From an uncultured Rubripirellula sp. (GTDB lineage: Bacteria; Planctomycetota; Planctomycetia; Pirellulales; Pirellulaceae): a stretch of DNA of 64,000 bases. Location: the NCBI GenBank assembly GCA_938075415.1, contig CALJHC010000004.1:124001-188000 (forward strand). Reading direction: 5' to 3'. Within the stretch, counting starts at the first letter, position 1, and every line of letters begins with the position of its first letter. Shown here in pieces: positions 1-9,305 of the stretch. Below the pieces are notes generated by a model. That model searched no databases, was not told the DNA's origin, and saw only the letters and a list, made by a program, of their open reading frames with translations. The position numbers and the translations under genes were made by a program.

Positions 1-377
1 TGCCCTACCTTGCTATTTGGCTGGATACTCGCCCGAGAGGGTGCGTTTTTCACCGAACTTGAATCAGAAACAACTCGTTGATCGGTCTGTGGCATCCCCT
101 GCCGATTTGCCGAGATTCCACGGACTGATCCTGCTCGGTCTGCCCGATCGTCAGCAGCCTGACCGCCAGTCACTTGATGCTTTGACATCGAAATCACTGA
201 CTGCGTTTCTGAAGTGTGAATCGCGGTTTCGGGGATCTGCGAGCTTTGAGTCGACTGATCATCGAAGAATGAAAGAAACAACAGCACAGAGACAAGTGAA
301 ATCAGAAGCAAACCCTGCAGCTGTAGCCGCAGGATAGCTCGTCGCTTTCCCTGTGAATTTGTGTTGTTACCCATCAT
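1..377 (-). CDS. membrane-anchored protein, C-terminus beyond left edge
   Basis: A minus-strand frame opens at 377 (ATGATG, so 377 or 374) and stays open to the window edge, giving at least 125 residues. The N-terminus is short and basic with several Arg and Lys (about residues 8-15). One hydrophobic segment follows (about 18-35, rich in Leu, Val and Phe). After that comes a long Ser/Gln/Asp-rich stretch without hydrophobic segments, so the bulk is probably periplasmic and disordered. I recognise no domain. It is transcribed away from the small exported protein gene at 743. The missing C-terminus would decide its identity. A linker of this sort is common in envelope-spanning proteins, but nothing visible links it to the secretion system. 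Confidence 0.55.
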   Translation of the reverse strand, partial: MMGNNTNSQGKRRAILRLQLQGLLLISLVSVLLFLSFFDDQSTQSSQIPETAIHTSETQSVISMSKHQVTGGQAADDRADRAGSVRGISANRQGMPQTDQRVVSDSSSVKNAPSRASIQPNSKVG

Positions 378-742
378 CACCCAAAACTCATATGTTTAGA
401 GCGCAGAAGCACTCCAGATGATTTTGGTATCGTCCAGCGAAACGTAACAAGTGCAACCGAATCTTCCGATTAAATCGATTCTGAGGCAGAAAGTGGACGA
501 ATTCGTGGAATCAGAGCAACGTGAAACTGCGAATTTCATGTTTCGCGCATTTTTGCAACAATCTCCCCAATTGAACAAAACGTCAAACTCGGAATGGGGA
601 CTCACAACTTCTGATAATAAATTACACAGAAAGGCACGTGATAAGGACTTCCGAACTAGTGTGGCTCTCAATCAAGAACACCGATGAATCAACAGACGCT
701 TCCACACCTGTATCGTCCAATTGGGACTCCGAAATGTTAAAG
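378..742. other. intergenic region between divergent genes
   Basis: Divergent spacer between the left-edge gene and the first small exported protein. It probably holds promoters for both. I see no clear hairpin, repeat or RNA gene; the short open frames here look non-coding. Confidence 0.4.
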
Positions 743-1177
743 ATGAAACAAATACTCCTCGCTTTACTCATCACGTCGTCATTCCAAGTCTCGGCAAAAG
801 CTGAAGACCTGACTCTTTTTGGCTTGGGCGACATCACTCTGATCTCTTCGGAAACCGGAGAGTCGATTCGCGGGGCCGGTCGCGTCGCCTCTCGCACCAC
901 TGGGTCAGCCGGTTTGACCGCAACCGTTTTAGACCCGGACAGTGGATCAATTTGGAATTTCAATGTCACCCAATTCAACCAAACATCAGATGATAAAGCC
1001 AACGTCTATGGGACGCAGTATCAGTCAGCACTAAGTTCGACGTTTTCAGACTTGATGGTAGGATTCGGCGATGTTGGCGTCACACTCGGTGATTTCCAAT
1101 TCCAAATGACTGGGTCCGCAGCCAGAGCATCAGCTCGAACCAGCGCGGGCGCGTTGGCCAGTGAAATCTTTAATTAA
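743..1177 (+). CDS. small exported FG-x14-RG family protein, type C
   Basis: Secreted protein of 144 residues and unknown function, one of nine paralogues in this window. Residues 1-20 are a Sec signal peptide ending in AKA. Residues 26-44 carry the family block: F26-G27-L28, hydrophobic residues at +5 and +8, and I42-R43-G44, followed by A-G. A second family motif, D-P-D-S-G-S, follows about 25 residues later. The rest is Ser/Thr/Gly-rich with alternating hydrophobic residues, as in beta-strands, and has no cysteine. The C-terminus is unusually Ala/Arg/Ser-rich for the family. Two in-frame starts exist, 734 and 743; 743 was chosen because it gives the MK start seen in most paralogues. A strong terminator follows at 1230. 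It is a stand-alone gene, unlike the paired A/B members. Confidence 0.82.
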   Translation: MKQILLALLITSSFQVSAKAEDLTLFGLGDITLISSETGESIRGAGRVASRTTGSAGLTATVLDPDSGSIWNFNVTQFNQTSDDKANVYGTQYQSALSSTFSDLMVGFGDVGVTLGDFQFQMTGSAARASARTSAGALASEIFN

Positions 1178-1229
1178 TCAGCCCTTCCCATCGCAAAGCG
1201 ATCACAGGAAAGACCAGCAGAATCAAGCA

Positions 1230-1266
1230 GGGTGTGGTGTATTGAGACACCGCACCCTCTTTTATT
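1230..1266 (+). terminator. rho-independent terminator after the 743 gene
   Basis: An 11-bp stem (1230-1240 with 1247-1257, one G-T pair) closes a 6-nt loop and is followed by TCTTTTATTT. It lies about 50 bp after the stop codon at 1177 and fits an intrinsic terminator on the plus strand. Confidence 0.85.
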
Positions 1267-1456
1267 TGAATGACGGGCAAATGCTTACAAGGCATGTCTT
1301 TTAACGCTCGTGCAAGCTGGCAAAATCCTGCATGCACTAGCGAAACCATGGTTAAAAACCCAGATACTGTCGCTGAAGTTTCACACCTCTAACGGATTCC
1401 AGAAGTCCCCACGGTTCGCAAATGCCTAATTCTAACTCAGTCCAGGCTCAATTCGA

Positions 1457-1924
1457 TCAATAAGTCGACAATGAGAAACCGGTGGCCTGCACTAAGCCAC
1501 GCATCGAGGATTGCAAATCAACAAATGTTGATTCAACCTGAAGTACCGCTTCTCGATCCCAGGTCACGGTGCTTTCGGCAAAAGGCCGCAGGACATTGCT
1601 CTCGGAAACAAAGTCTTCAGCTTCAGTCAATTGGATTGAGTGTCCCTTGATAAAACTGGACGTGGAGGGGTCATACAGCATTCCGGAGATAAAGCTTATT
1701 CCGAAATGTGACGTTTGAAGAGCAGAACCTCGAACTTCCGAGGCGTCTGATTCAGAGATCAACTGTAAACCGGTGATGCCAAAATCTCCTAACCCATCAA
1801 TACTGGCTTGATCTGCCAAGACGCTGGGACTGTGTGCCAAAAAGAAAAAGGTGGCCATCATGACCGGATACAACATTGGTATTCGATGACATCGCGTGAA
1901 CAACGAGCATTGAATGTTTTGCAT
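1457..1924 (-). CDS. small exported FG-x14-RG family protein, type D
   Basis: Paralogue of 155 residues and unknown function. The N-terminus is basic and has a hydrophobic signal segment ending near SVLA. The family block follows: F-G-I, hydrophobic residues at +5 and +8, and V-R-G exactly 17 residues after the Phe, here followed by S-A instead of x-G. The second motif is Y-D-P-S-T-S-S. Around it the sequence GISFISGMLYDP is close to GFSFVSGILVDP of the gene at 24113, so these two form a sub-type found at opposite ends of the secretion locus. The C-terminal half has more charged residues than the A and B types. The frame opens at 1990. I chose 1924 because AGAG lies upstream and the n-region is shorter; 1876 is also possible. 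It converges on the 743 gene. Confidence 0.75.
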   Translation of the reverse strand: MQNIQCSLFTRCHRIPMLYPVMMATFFFLAHSPSVLADQASIDGLGDFGITGLQLISESDASEVRGSALQTSHFGISFISGMLYDPSTSSFIKGHSIQLTEAEDFVSESNVLRPFAESTVTWDREAVLQVESTFVDLQSSMRGLVQATGFSLSTY

Positions 1925-1990
1925 TTTGATCTCTAACTTAGTGAAGGAATGGATTTCGGACTCGCCAGCGGTCAAGAACAGAACGCCCAC

Positions 1991-3019
1991 ACAGTTTCCT
2001 AGGTCACAAACAACCTACGTGCCCCACTCACATCACACGATGCACCGCTGATTGCCGTTTCTTCGATAAATAAACGGCGGTTATACGAACGGCGCGGGTT
2101 ATATCACCAATAGCGGATACCCTATCTGCATCCATTGAAGCAGATATCAAGATTATTCCTTGAATCGCAACTCAGTCACCCACCGCCCCGGCAGCGCCCA
2201 ATGCTTGAGAGCAGTATCAGGGATGAGATTAGGAAGGCAGGTAAAAAACGGTGGATTCCTACCGCTGTTTGAACCTTACCCTTGAGGTATGCAGATAACT
2301 CGACACCCCTGAACGCTGGGTCCCAGCGTCCTGCAAAAAGTAACCAGTCCCAATAACCTGGTAGCTGCACCTCAATAGCTTGAATAGACAATCCCAAGTG
2401 TGTTGGCGACCTCATGCCAGACGGCATTGCTGGATCTTCCCATCACTGGTTTCGTCTATGGAACCTGCTGCTGACTTGGGATCGAAAATGAAGGTGGCTC
2501 CCGAACGCAAATGGATGGACTGCACTCTACGCAATCTAAATACCAAGCAAACAGGTGACGCCAGAATGAAACGCTCGCTTATCCAAGGCCTTGCTAGATC
2601 ATCGCTGCCGACCCTAATCAGATCAAGACACCGCAAAAAAGGTTGGACTGAGCTGGATTCAATCATCTAAACAAGACACTCCCACCCATCTTTCTGGTTC
2701 TTCTATGAAACCTACACAACGCTAAAACAGACAAAACAATCCCGGCTAGGGTCCACAAAGAAATTGCCAGTCGGATCAAGGGGTGTCCGAACGAAGCGGC
2801 GGAAGTGGCCGCTCATGGAGAAGCGGCTAAATCCAATCCGCATACCAGGAGAGCAGACGAAATGATTAAATTGAATCTAATGCCGAAGAGCGAACCTTCA
2901 ATCGTTCGCTTTACTTTTGGGTGACTGATGCTGAGGATGCAGGATCTACTGAGTATCAACGAACGTCTATCCAGATTCGCTCCGGCCCGCCGAGGCACAT
3001 TTCAATTAACCGTGCGCGC
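1991..3019. other. gene-poor spacer
   Basis: About 1 kb without a convincing gene. The open frames on both strands (for example 2176-2427 minus, 2380-2670 plus, 2813-2998 minus) lack recognisable domains and ribosome binding sites. The only clear structure is the palindrome at 2313-2329. Confidence 0.4.
2313..2329. repeat. 17-bp perfect palindrome, REP-like
   Basis: The sequence ACGCTGGG-T-CCCAGCGT is a perfect inverted repeat around one central base. It resembles short REP-type palindromes and recalls the GCGTTGGG hairpin at 48969-48988. It has no T-run, so an intrinsic terminator is unlikely. Confidence 0.55.
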
Positions 3020-3052
3020 AAAAAAAAACGAGCGGCCTACAAGGCCGCTCGC
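3020..3052 (-). terminator. rho-independent terminator after the 3570/4081 gene pair
   Basis: Read on the minus strand: GAGCGGCC, a 5-nt loop, GGCCGCTC, then at least eight T. It is a perfect 8-bp GC-rich stem, about 80 bp after the stop at 3133. It ends the first A/B pair. Confidence 0.93.
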
Positions 3053-3132
3053 GATCACTTAATGCCGAACGCCGGATGGAATTCGGCATTCTGTGCTCCA
3101 ACTCGAGAGAGAGATGGATCCAGTTGTTCGGA

Positions 3133-3570
3133 TTACAGTTCAGGAACTTCAACTTCTTCGACGTGAGGAGGTTCAGCGAAGAACAAGTTAGCCAATCCAC
3201 CACCAAGCGAACCAAGTTCGAATCCGGTAGTGTCGACGGTGAACCCGTCGATGCTAATGGTTGCAGGACCGATTCCGGCAAATGCGTCGCTCAAAGCTTC
3301 GAATCCAACAGTATCGACTCCACCTGTGGCGTCAGACAAGTTGATGCTCGAACCTTGAAGGTTGATGCTCGAACCGGAGAGGTAGTCGAATGCGAAGACT
3401 TGGAAGGATGCCATGCTGGTTGAGATAGCACCTTGACCGCGGATTTCCGCACCGTCAACGTCACTCACAGCTTGAACGTTTGAAAGTCCGAAAGCACTCA
3501 GGTCTTCCGCGTTTCCTGGAGCCGCACAAGCGACAACCAACAGAGCGGCGATTAAAGCTTTAATTTTCAT
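3133..3570 (-). CDS. small exported FG-x14-RG family protein, type B (B1)
   Basis: Secreted protein of 145 residues, second gene of the first A/B unit. The signal peptide (1-21) ends GNA. The family block is F27-G28-L29 with I43-R44-G45-Q46-G47. The second motif is F-D-Y-L-S-G-S-S-I-N (D62), followed by a partial internal repeat in which the S-I-N-L pattern recurs eight residues on. A later I-D-G-F-T-V element is shared with B2. The C-terminus is Pro/Glu/Val-rich and acidic. The mature part has no Cys or Lys, and R44 is its only Arg, so the conserved Arg stands out. GGAAA lies upstream of the ATG at suitable spacing. It follows the 4081 gene after 55 bp and ends at a strong terminator. Function unknown; a beta-rich extracellular structural role is inferred. 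Confidence 0.87.
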   Translation of the reverse strand: MKIKALIAALLVVACAAPGNAEDLSAFGLSNVQAVSDVDGAEIRGQGAISTSMASFQVFAFDYLSGSSINLQGSSINLSDATGGVDTVGFEALSDAFAGIGPATISIDGFTVDTTGFELGSLGGGLANLFFAEPPHVEEVEVPEL

Positions 3571-3625
3571 GATTATGTTTCCTGTCTAATAGTTTGTTTC
3601 TAGCTAATGTGTTGAATTCTCTGAA

Positions 3626-4081
3626 CTACTGGATCAACGATTGGAAATCGAGACCAGTTGCTGCTCCGCCGAGTTGTTGTACTTGGCCGATCGAGGAGAA
3701 TCCGTCCATGCTGAAGCGGAAGGAATCGCCAATCGAGAAGGTGGATGTTCCGAATTGAACACCACCAGTGTTGTTCAGTGCTAAGGACTGAACGCCACCG
3801 TCAACCGAATCCAAGTCGCTGAACATCGAGTCCAGGCCGGTCATCTGCGAAGTTGCATTCATGTTGAATACTGATCCGCTGTTTGTGTCGACAACGGTGA
3901 AAGCCATCGAAGTCGTTGTGATGGATTCGATGACTGCATCGAGACCACGACCGCGTACTTCCATCGCTTCCGAGTCAGAAACATTTTCAAGTCCGGACAA
4001 ACCAAAGCCAGACAGGTCTTCACCACGACAAGTGGTAGCCGCGAGTAGCATCAAGGCTACGGCACAAATCTTCTTCATCAT
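3626..4081 (-). CDS. small exported FG-x14-RG family protein, type A (A1)
   Basis: Secreted protein of 151 residues, first gene of the A/B unit that continues with 3570-3133. The signal peptide ends about residue 20 (CRG-ED). The family block is F26-G27-L28, L31, V34 and V42-R43-G44-R45-G46. The second motif is D65-T-N-S-G-S-V-F-N-M-N-A-T-S. The C-terminal half has G-G-V-Q-F-G and F-S-M-D-G-F-S elements shared with the genes at 20885 and 22909, then a Gln/Gly-rich tail ending in L-D-F-x-S-L. The mature chain has no Cys or Lys and few Arg. GAGGAGAG precedes a double ATG; 4078 (MKK) is an equally good start. Function unknown. Confidence 0.87.
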   Translation of the reverse strand: MMKKICAVALMLLAATTCRGEDLSGFGLSGLENVSDSEAMEVRGRGLDAVIESITTTSMAFTVVDTNSGSVFNMNATSQMTGLDSMFSDLDSVDGGVQSLALNNTGGVQFGTSTFSIGDSFRFSMDGFSSIGQVQQLGGAATGLDFQSLIQ

Positions 4082-5514
4082 TCTCTCCTCGAGATGTTAC
4101 ACAAAACGCGAATATGAACTAACCGGCACATTCGCTAAATAAGTAATGAACACTGTTAGAGGAAGCGTAATCAGATCAGCACTGTTCCAAAAATTCAGAC
4201 CAACGGACAAAAAACCTACAGACCCTTGTATCGAAACAATCGCTCTAAACCGCACAAGCGTGGATAAACAGACCCCTGATTGCGAGTATTTAAAAGGAAG
4301 CGAATCAACGCGTTCAGCAGAATCACCGGGAGCGGTCGCAGAGTTCGCCCCAAAGGAAGGAAATCAAATTCGCGATCCTTACCAAGAAGCAGCACCCCAA
4401 AACGTCATAAGGCCGGTGAGAAAAGACCACCTCGGTCGCCGCAATTCACGACTTTCGCGTTCAACAAGACATGCTGACGAAAAGATAGTGGAAGAAGAAT
4501 CAATCACCAGCACAGCAGATCCATCTCAATGATCAGCCGTAAACTAAGACGATAATTTTTTTCGATGAGCGCTATTGGATCTGATGAAATCACTGCCCAT
4601 CACAATTACGACCAGCGTGGTCGCAAGCAACAGATAAAAAATCATGATGACATGAGTTGGCAATGCAAAAAATTGAGCAAACTGGTTCCTCAAGTGCTCG
4701 AACCAATCCGATACGTTATCAATGCTCTTTAAACGTTGCGTATTTTCAACCTCTGTTGAAAATACGCAACACGAACGAGCCGCATTTTGACATTGCCAAT
4801 CTAGTCTTGTCCGACTAACAGCACAGATCTACCTAACGCGTTAACAGACGTTTAGCGGAAATGCGGGACCCCTGAATCTGGCAACGACGTCGGCCAAAGA
4901 AAACCACGTCTGAACGTCAACTCCCTCTTTGTCGGGAATCGAGTAACGTCTCGACCGAGAAACACTTGAACAATCTGGCTGCTGAAATTTTTTATCGGGA
5001 TCGGTAACCAAACAACCATTCACGTTGGAGTGATCTGCATCTGCCATTTTGCAATGACCTTGCAAACCACCCATGACACTTCGAACAATTCCTCATGTCC
5101 GTCTGAATGTATCCGCCGGAAAACATTTCGCGTCACCAAAGGGGTTTCGCTAGGTGAAAGGATGCTCGGTAGCCAACAAAGTGCCCCACGGATCAACCAG
5201 ATCAAGATCCTCAACGATCGGAATCTCTGTCTATGAGCTACCAAAGCACGTTGCCGGATTGAACCAGTCCGTCAACATTTCGCTTCTCTTAGCGGCCACT
5301 CGATCGACTTCGACGATCGCCACATGTGCTAAAAACACGACTTAGCGACGAATGGATACGAGGACCACCTTAACCATTTCCATCGCAAAACCAGAGAAGA
5401 TGCGGGCTAAAGATGCAACGCAAAAAGAGTGAGGCGTCGCCACGCGCTTCCAGGACCCTTCTCTCCATGGCCCCATCAACACCAGCTGGCTTCGCCGTTG
5501 CAACTTCGGCAAAC
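4082..5514. other. 1.4-kb gene-poor spacer
   Basis: This lies between the first A/B pair (upstream side) and the end of the gsp operon. The frame 4146-4532 plus is open but lacks a ribosome binding site and any domain-like pattern. The promoter of the 4081 unit should lie just right of 4081. The only strong structure is the inverted repeat at 4735-4770. I see no convincing terminator directly after gspM. Confidence 0.4.
4735..4770. repeat. perfect 16-bp inverted repeat with 4-nt loop
   Basis: GTTGCGTATTTTCAAC (4735-4750), a CTCT loop, then its exact reverse complement (4755-4770). No T-run follows on either strand, so it is not a classical terminator. It could be the stem of an unannotated RNA, an mRNA-end structure or a protein-binding site. 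Confidence 0.7.
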
Positions 5515-6516
5515 CTAGCTCGCCTGTCGTTTCCTACGTCTCACCGACTCACGATCCTTCATGCTGGTAGCAAGCATCCACTTGAAGCGATCCCCGTTGA
5601 TCTCAATCACCACGTAACGGGATTGGACGCTCTGCAACCGACCACTCACTCCGTAAAACTCGAACACCTCACCCTCGCGAACGACCGTTCGTTCCTTGGT
5701 CACTTGATCAAGCACCCATAATTCTCTTGTTTCTTCAGTCATCACAGTCCCAACCTGAATGATTCGATCGGAATAGTCTGGCGGTGGAGGCGTGACGGAC
5801 ACGAGCGGTTCAGTCGGTTCCTCCTTCACAACCACGATTGCATCGGGTTCAACCGGCTTCACTTCGGGCGGCTTACGAGCCACCAAGAACGGAGAGACTG
5901 ATTTCGCGAGGACGATTTGATGTGCATGATTGATTTTGTCGTCGGTCGACTTTGCCACTGAATCATTCAACAACTCACCCCGTTCCTCCGCACCGCCGAC
6001 AATTAGACATTTCAACGTCAAACTCACATCCAGCCGATCATCGTACTCGGTATCAGATAGCCTCACAGAAACCTCCGAAACCTGGTGCATCAACGGGGTC
6101 TGTTCCACCGTGACAAGAAAATACTGCAGACCCTCGTAATCTGTTTCTCCATCAACGACAAAAGAAAGTGATTTCATTTCCATGGGTAAATCATTCGATG
6201 CCAATGGTGTGACCTGGACTTCCTTAATTCCAGAAACATCACAAACTTCCACTAACCAATTCTGATAAAGCGTCGCAGCCACTGCAGGTCGCTTGGGCAA
6301 CGTTTTCTCCAACCAACCTTGGTAATCTTTGGAAACCTGTATAATCCGCTCACTCAAACGCTCCTGAACCAGCAACTCAGTTTCCATTTCTTCAATCTGG
6401 GCTTGCTTTTGCTCCATCGGTGCCAATAGGTGTGATTCGACCATGTCGTAGACGCGTATCAACAGCACGATGGCTGCCAATGCCAGAAGCAGTAATTTGG
6501 ATCGTTGTTCAAACAT
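5515..6516 (-). CDS. T2SS inner-membrane protein, GspM/PilO-like with GspC/PilP-like C-terminus
   Basis: Last gene of the core secretion operon, 333 residues. A membrane segment lies at about residues 6-24, followed by a Gln/Glu-rich coiled-coil (about 33-65). A PilO/GspM-type alpha-beta domain follows (about 70-170). After a Pro/Val/Glu-rich linker, a small beta-rich C-terminal module (about 250-320) has the spacing of G and V/I seen in PilP/GspC homology regions. No separate gspC is present, so this protein may combine the GspM and GspC roles, linking the assembly platform to the secretin; that is inference. The frame opens at a TTG at 6525; the ATG at 6516 is preferred. About 90 bp separates it from gspL. 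Confidence 0.72.
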   Translation of the reverse strand: MFEQRSKLLLLALAAIVLLIRVYDMVESHLLAPMEQKQAQIEEMETELLVQERLSERIIQVSKDYQGWLEKTLPKRPAVAATLYQNWLVEVCDVSGIKEVQVTPLASNDLPMEMKSLSFVVDGETDYEGLQYFLVTVEQTPLMHQVSEVSVRLSDTEYDDRLDVSLTLKCLIVGGAEERGELLNDSVAKSTDDKINHAHQIVLAKSVSPFLVARKPPEVKPVEPDAIVVVKEEPTEPLVSVTPPPPDYSDRIIQVGTVMTEETRELWVLDQVTKERTVVREGEVFEFYGVSGRLQSVQSRYVVIEINGDRFKWMLATSMKDRESVRRRKRQAS

Positions 6517-6614
6517 TGGTGTCAATCATTAGCCGGATTAAAAACTCATAAACTCAAACCCATCACCTGGCATCAATCGCAATTTCGTTGCCTGATGCTT
6601 CTCGAAACATATCC

Positions 6615-8450
6615 TCAAGTTGACGTATCATCTTCGACCTTCTTAGCCTCTTGTTCATCGTTCGACTCTAGCAGCTCATCTCCACCCAATTCACCCGAAG
6701 GATCGAGCTGCGTCTTGCCAATTTTTTCCGCATCGTCCAACTCAGTTGTGGCTCCGTCGATCGGTTGCTGATCGGATCGCTCCTCTACCTCATTCGATGG
6801 AACAGCGACGGGTCCAACAACACCCGGTGATTGATTGGTCGGATCCGATACCCCAACAGTATCTGAATTGGCCGAGGTGGCGGATTCGGCCTGATCGTTG
6901 CTGACCGGCAAATTGGCCTTTTCAGACTCCTCTACCACGTCGACTCCAACCTGGCCCTCAGTACTCGATTTGGTCTTCCCAGATTCTTTACCTCGTGACG
7001 GGGGGGCAAGACTCAACTCCAGTTCAAACTGATGGATAAAAGGCTCGGCCTGGTCATTCTGAAAGAAAGGTCTGGGATCCAATTCATAGCGACTTCCCCT
7101 ACGTGTCAGCCGACGGTTCATTTCCATCACGTCAAGTTGCCGCTTGGCAAACCCCACTGCCCTCGCAGTTGGTAATTCAGATGCGGCATCAACCTGAAAT
7201 TCAAGTTCTCGAAGATAGGCTTCATTTTGCTTCGGGAGATTTAACCTTAGTCCCGCAAGCTCGCCCAGCCAGTCTACGTGGCCATCCTCCCAATTTCCGA
7301 CCACATCCGCTCTCTGCAATAACTCACGACTCTTTTGATTTTTTTCTGTAAGGCGGTCTACCTGCTGTCGAAGGCTCGCCCAACGAGAATTAGTTTCACG
7401 TTCACGCAACCGCAATTCTTCGTATCCAAAATATCCAATCAAGCCAATCAATGAAGCTGCAACGGCAGCAAGCACGGACCTTTGAAGAAGTTTGCTCTTG
7501 ACCCTTTTCGGTTTAACTAAATTAACTTTCTGTAAATCACTTCCTGATTCCGCAAGCAGTATTCCGCTAAGAATAACAGCCTCGACGCTTAGGCTATCGC
7601 AGCGTTTCGAACGACTGGCTTTTTGACTGAGAGAGATCGCCGCTCGGTAATCAGGGCAGTCAGCCTGTATCTTAAATTGCTGCTGGAGTTGATCCACCAA
7701 AACAGTTGCCCACAAAGGATCGTCCAGAAGGGCGATGGCATGCTGCGGGGAGTAGTGTTCATCGCTACGCTGCAATGCCTTCACAAACCTGCTAGCTGCT
7801 TTGTGAATCAGTTCAGCACGATCACCGCTGACATTCAAAATCGCCTCGGTATGTGAGGCGATGATTTGGCTATCTCGCAAAGCGACTAATTCAATCCGAC
7901 GATCTGAACCCAACACAACCAAGTCGCATCGAGCCAGTGACTGCGGCAACGCATGGCGAAGGAAGGAAACGATAGCGTTGGATGCTGACGTTACCGATTC
8001 AACTCGAAAACCAGATTGCTCGATGGTTAGAACATTGGATTGGAGGGCGCTGCGCGACGAAATCAGCACAGAGACATTTGTTTGCTCTTTGGTCTGACTT
8101 TGCAGTGCATAATCACAAACAAAGTCCTCGCATCGAATCAGGGGCATCGCCTCCACCTGCAACTGGACCACAGCAGGCAAGTCACTTTTTCTGGTTTTGG
8201 GTAGCGTGAGGTGTCGTTGAATCACCAGAGGTGAAGAAAGCGCAACTGCGGCATCCTTTGCCCTTAATCCCGATTCCACCAACTCATCTCGAAGCATTTT
8301 ACCAAACGCCTGCGAATCAGATGGATCGCTAGAATTAAAATCTCCGCGAGGCAACCGAATGAATGCTTTTACATGAATTTTCTCACGCTTCACAGAGGCT
8401 TCCATGAAACTAATTGTGTGTTGATCGATTAGGACAGCTTGCTTTGTCAT
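6615..8450 (-). CDS. gspL: T2SS assembly protein GspL (PilM-PilN type)
   Basis: A protein of 611 residues. Residues 1-300 look like the cytoplasmic actin-like PilM/GspL domain, which in the family docks on the ATPase GspE. One membrane segment is at about 325-345, followed by a basic/acidic coiled-coil (345-385) and a PilN-like periplasmic domain to about 470. The last 140 residues are acidic and Ser/Glu/Asp-rich, probably disordered, and longer than in typical GspL. The start overlaps the gspJ stop (ATGA), so the two are translationally coupled. The domain order M-N on one chain is as in GspL rather than as separate pilus genes. Confidence 0.8.
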   Translation of the reverse strand: MTKQAVLIDQHTISFMEASVKREKIHVKAFIRLPRGDFNSSDPSDSQAFGKMLRDELVESGLRAKDAAVALSSPLVIQRHLTLPKTRKSDLPAVVQLQVEAMPLIRCEDFVCDYALQSQTKEQTNVSVLISSRSALQSNVLTIEQSGFRVESVTSASNAIVSFLRHALPQSLARCDLVVLGSDRRIELVALRDSQIIASHTEAILNVSGDRAELIHKAASRFVKALQRSDEHYSPQHAIALLDDPLWATVLVDQLQQQFKIQADCPDYRAAISLSQKASRSKRCDSLSVEAVILSGILLAESGSDLQKVNLVKPKRVKSKLLQRSVLAAVAASLIGLIGYFGYEELRLRERETNSRWASLRQQVDRLTEKNQKSRELLQRADVVGNWEDGHVDWLGELAGLRLNLPKQNEAYLRELEFQVDAASELPTARAVGFAKRQLDVMEMNRRLTRRGSRYELDPRPFFQNDQAEPFIHQFELELSLAPPSRGKESGKTKSSTEGQVGVDVVEESEKANLPVSNDQAESATSANSDTVGVSDPTNQSPGVVGPVAVPSNEVEERSDQQPIDGATTELDDAEKIGKTQLDPSGELGGDELLESNDEQEAKKVEDDTST

Positions 8451-9304
8451 GGCTTTGCTTCAGTCTTCGAGTGCGGTTCTGTCATCCGCGTAATTAATGA
8501 ATGCTGGCTTCGGGAGGTGATTGCCCGCACCGAGCCACTCTGAGATTGATTGACGCCCACGCCTGTCGGCTTTTCCATTTGAATCATTGTTCGCACGGCA
8601 ACTGGCTGAAGTCCTTCAATTTCCGCGGCATTCATCCAACGATCGCCGTCGAAGGCTGAAATAATCAATGCCGAAACCTCGTCGCGTTCATAGTCCTCAT
8701 CGATTCCAATCAATTCAAACTGTGTTGGCTGGTTCTTCCTTTGCAAGAAACAGCGATGAAAACCTTGGTCGTTGACTCTAAGTCCTTTGGGCAATTGAAC
8801 GCTGCAACCAACGTCCCGAAGCTTCTCCGTCAACTCAGCACCAAAGTCCTTCAGCGAAACGAAGTAGGCGACGTAACAATCTTTAGGTACGCGTTGTCTT
8901 GTGGGACTATCGATTGAAGACATACTTCTCGGACTAGCGGAGTGCTTCACCATGATAAAACCGTCTGACACCAGCATTGGCTTGCTGTCCTTCCTTCTCT
9001 CTACCATCGCAAAATCAAATCGATCCGCGGTGAACGCGTTGGATAGAACTTCAGGAAAATACGAAGCCCCCGAATCGCTGAACGCACGCAGGTCATCGCT
9101 AATCCGATGCAGGATGGTGCGTGCGACCGGACGCCCCGACGACTCAAAGGCCCCCGCCGAGGACATCCTGGCGGTCTTATCCAAGGACGAGTAAATCAAC
9201 AGCATCAACACCGAACTCAGCATTGATGCGATGCTCACCTCAAGCAAAGTGAAGGCGTTCCTTGGTTTGCAGCGGCTATCGCGATCGTTCTTCTTGATCA
9301 CCAT
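8447..9304 (-). CDS. gspJ: minor pseudopilin GspJ
   Basis: A prepilin-type protein of 285 residues. A basic leader precedes N16-A17 and F18-T-L-L-E22, then a hydrophobic helix; the +5 Glu of type IV pilin-like signals is present. The residue before the cut is Ala where prepilin peptidase normally needs Gly, so processing may be slower or the protein atypical. Its position after gspI and its size fit GspJ, a component of the pseudopilus tip complex with GspI and GspK. The start at 9304 is well supported by GGAGGT seven bases upstream, inside the end of gspI; the earlier in-frame codon at 9346 is unlikely. Confidence 0.8.
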   Translation of the reverse strand: MVIKKNDRDSRCKPRNAFTLLEVSIASMLSSVLMLLIYSSLDKTARMSSAGAFESSGRPVARTILHRISDDLRAFSDSGASYFPEVLSNAFTADRFDFAMVERRKDSKPMLVSDGFIMVKHSASPRSMSSIDSPTRQRVPKDCYVAYFVSLKDFGAELTEKLRDVGCSVQLPKGLRVNDQGFHRCFLQRKNQPTQFELIGIDEDYERDEVSALIISAFDGDRWMNAAEIEGLQPVAVRTMIQMEKPTGVGVNQSQSGSVRAITSRSQHSLITRMTEPHSKTEAKP

Positions 9305-9305
9305 C

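Noticed and set aside
2176..2427. 83-aa open frame over the palindrome
   Set aside because: The frame crosses the REP-like palindrome at 2313-2329, which suggests repeat DNA rather than a gene.
4146..4532. 128-aa open frame, plus strand
   Set aside because: No ribosome binding site, no domain and low-complexity polar composition; it begins inside the promoter region of the 4081 gene.
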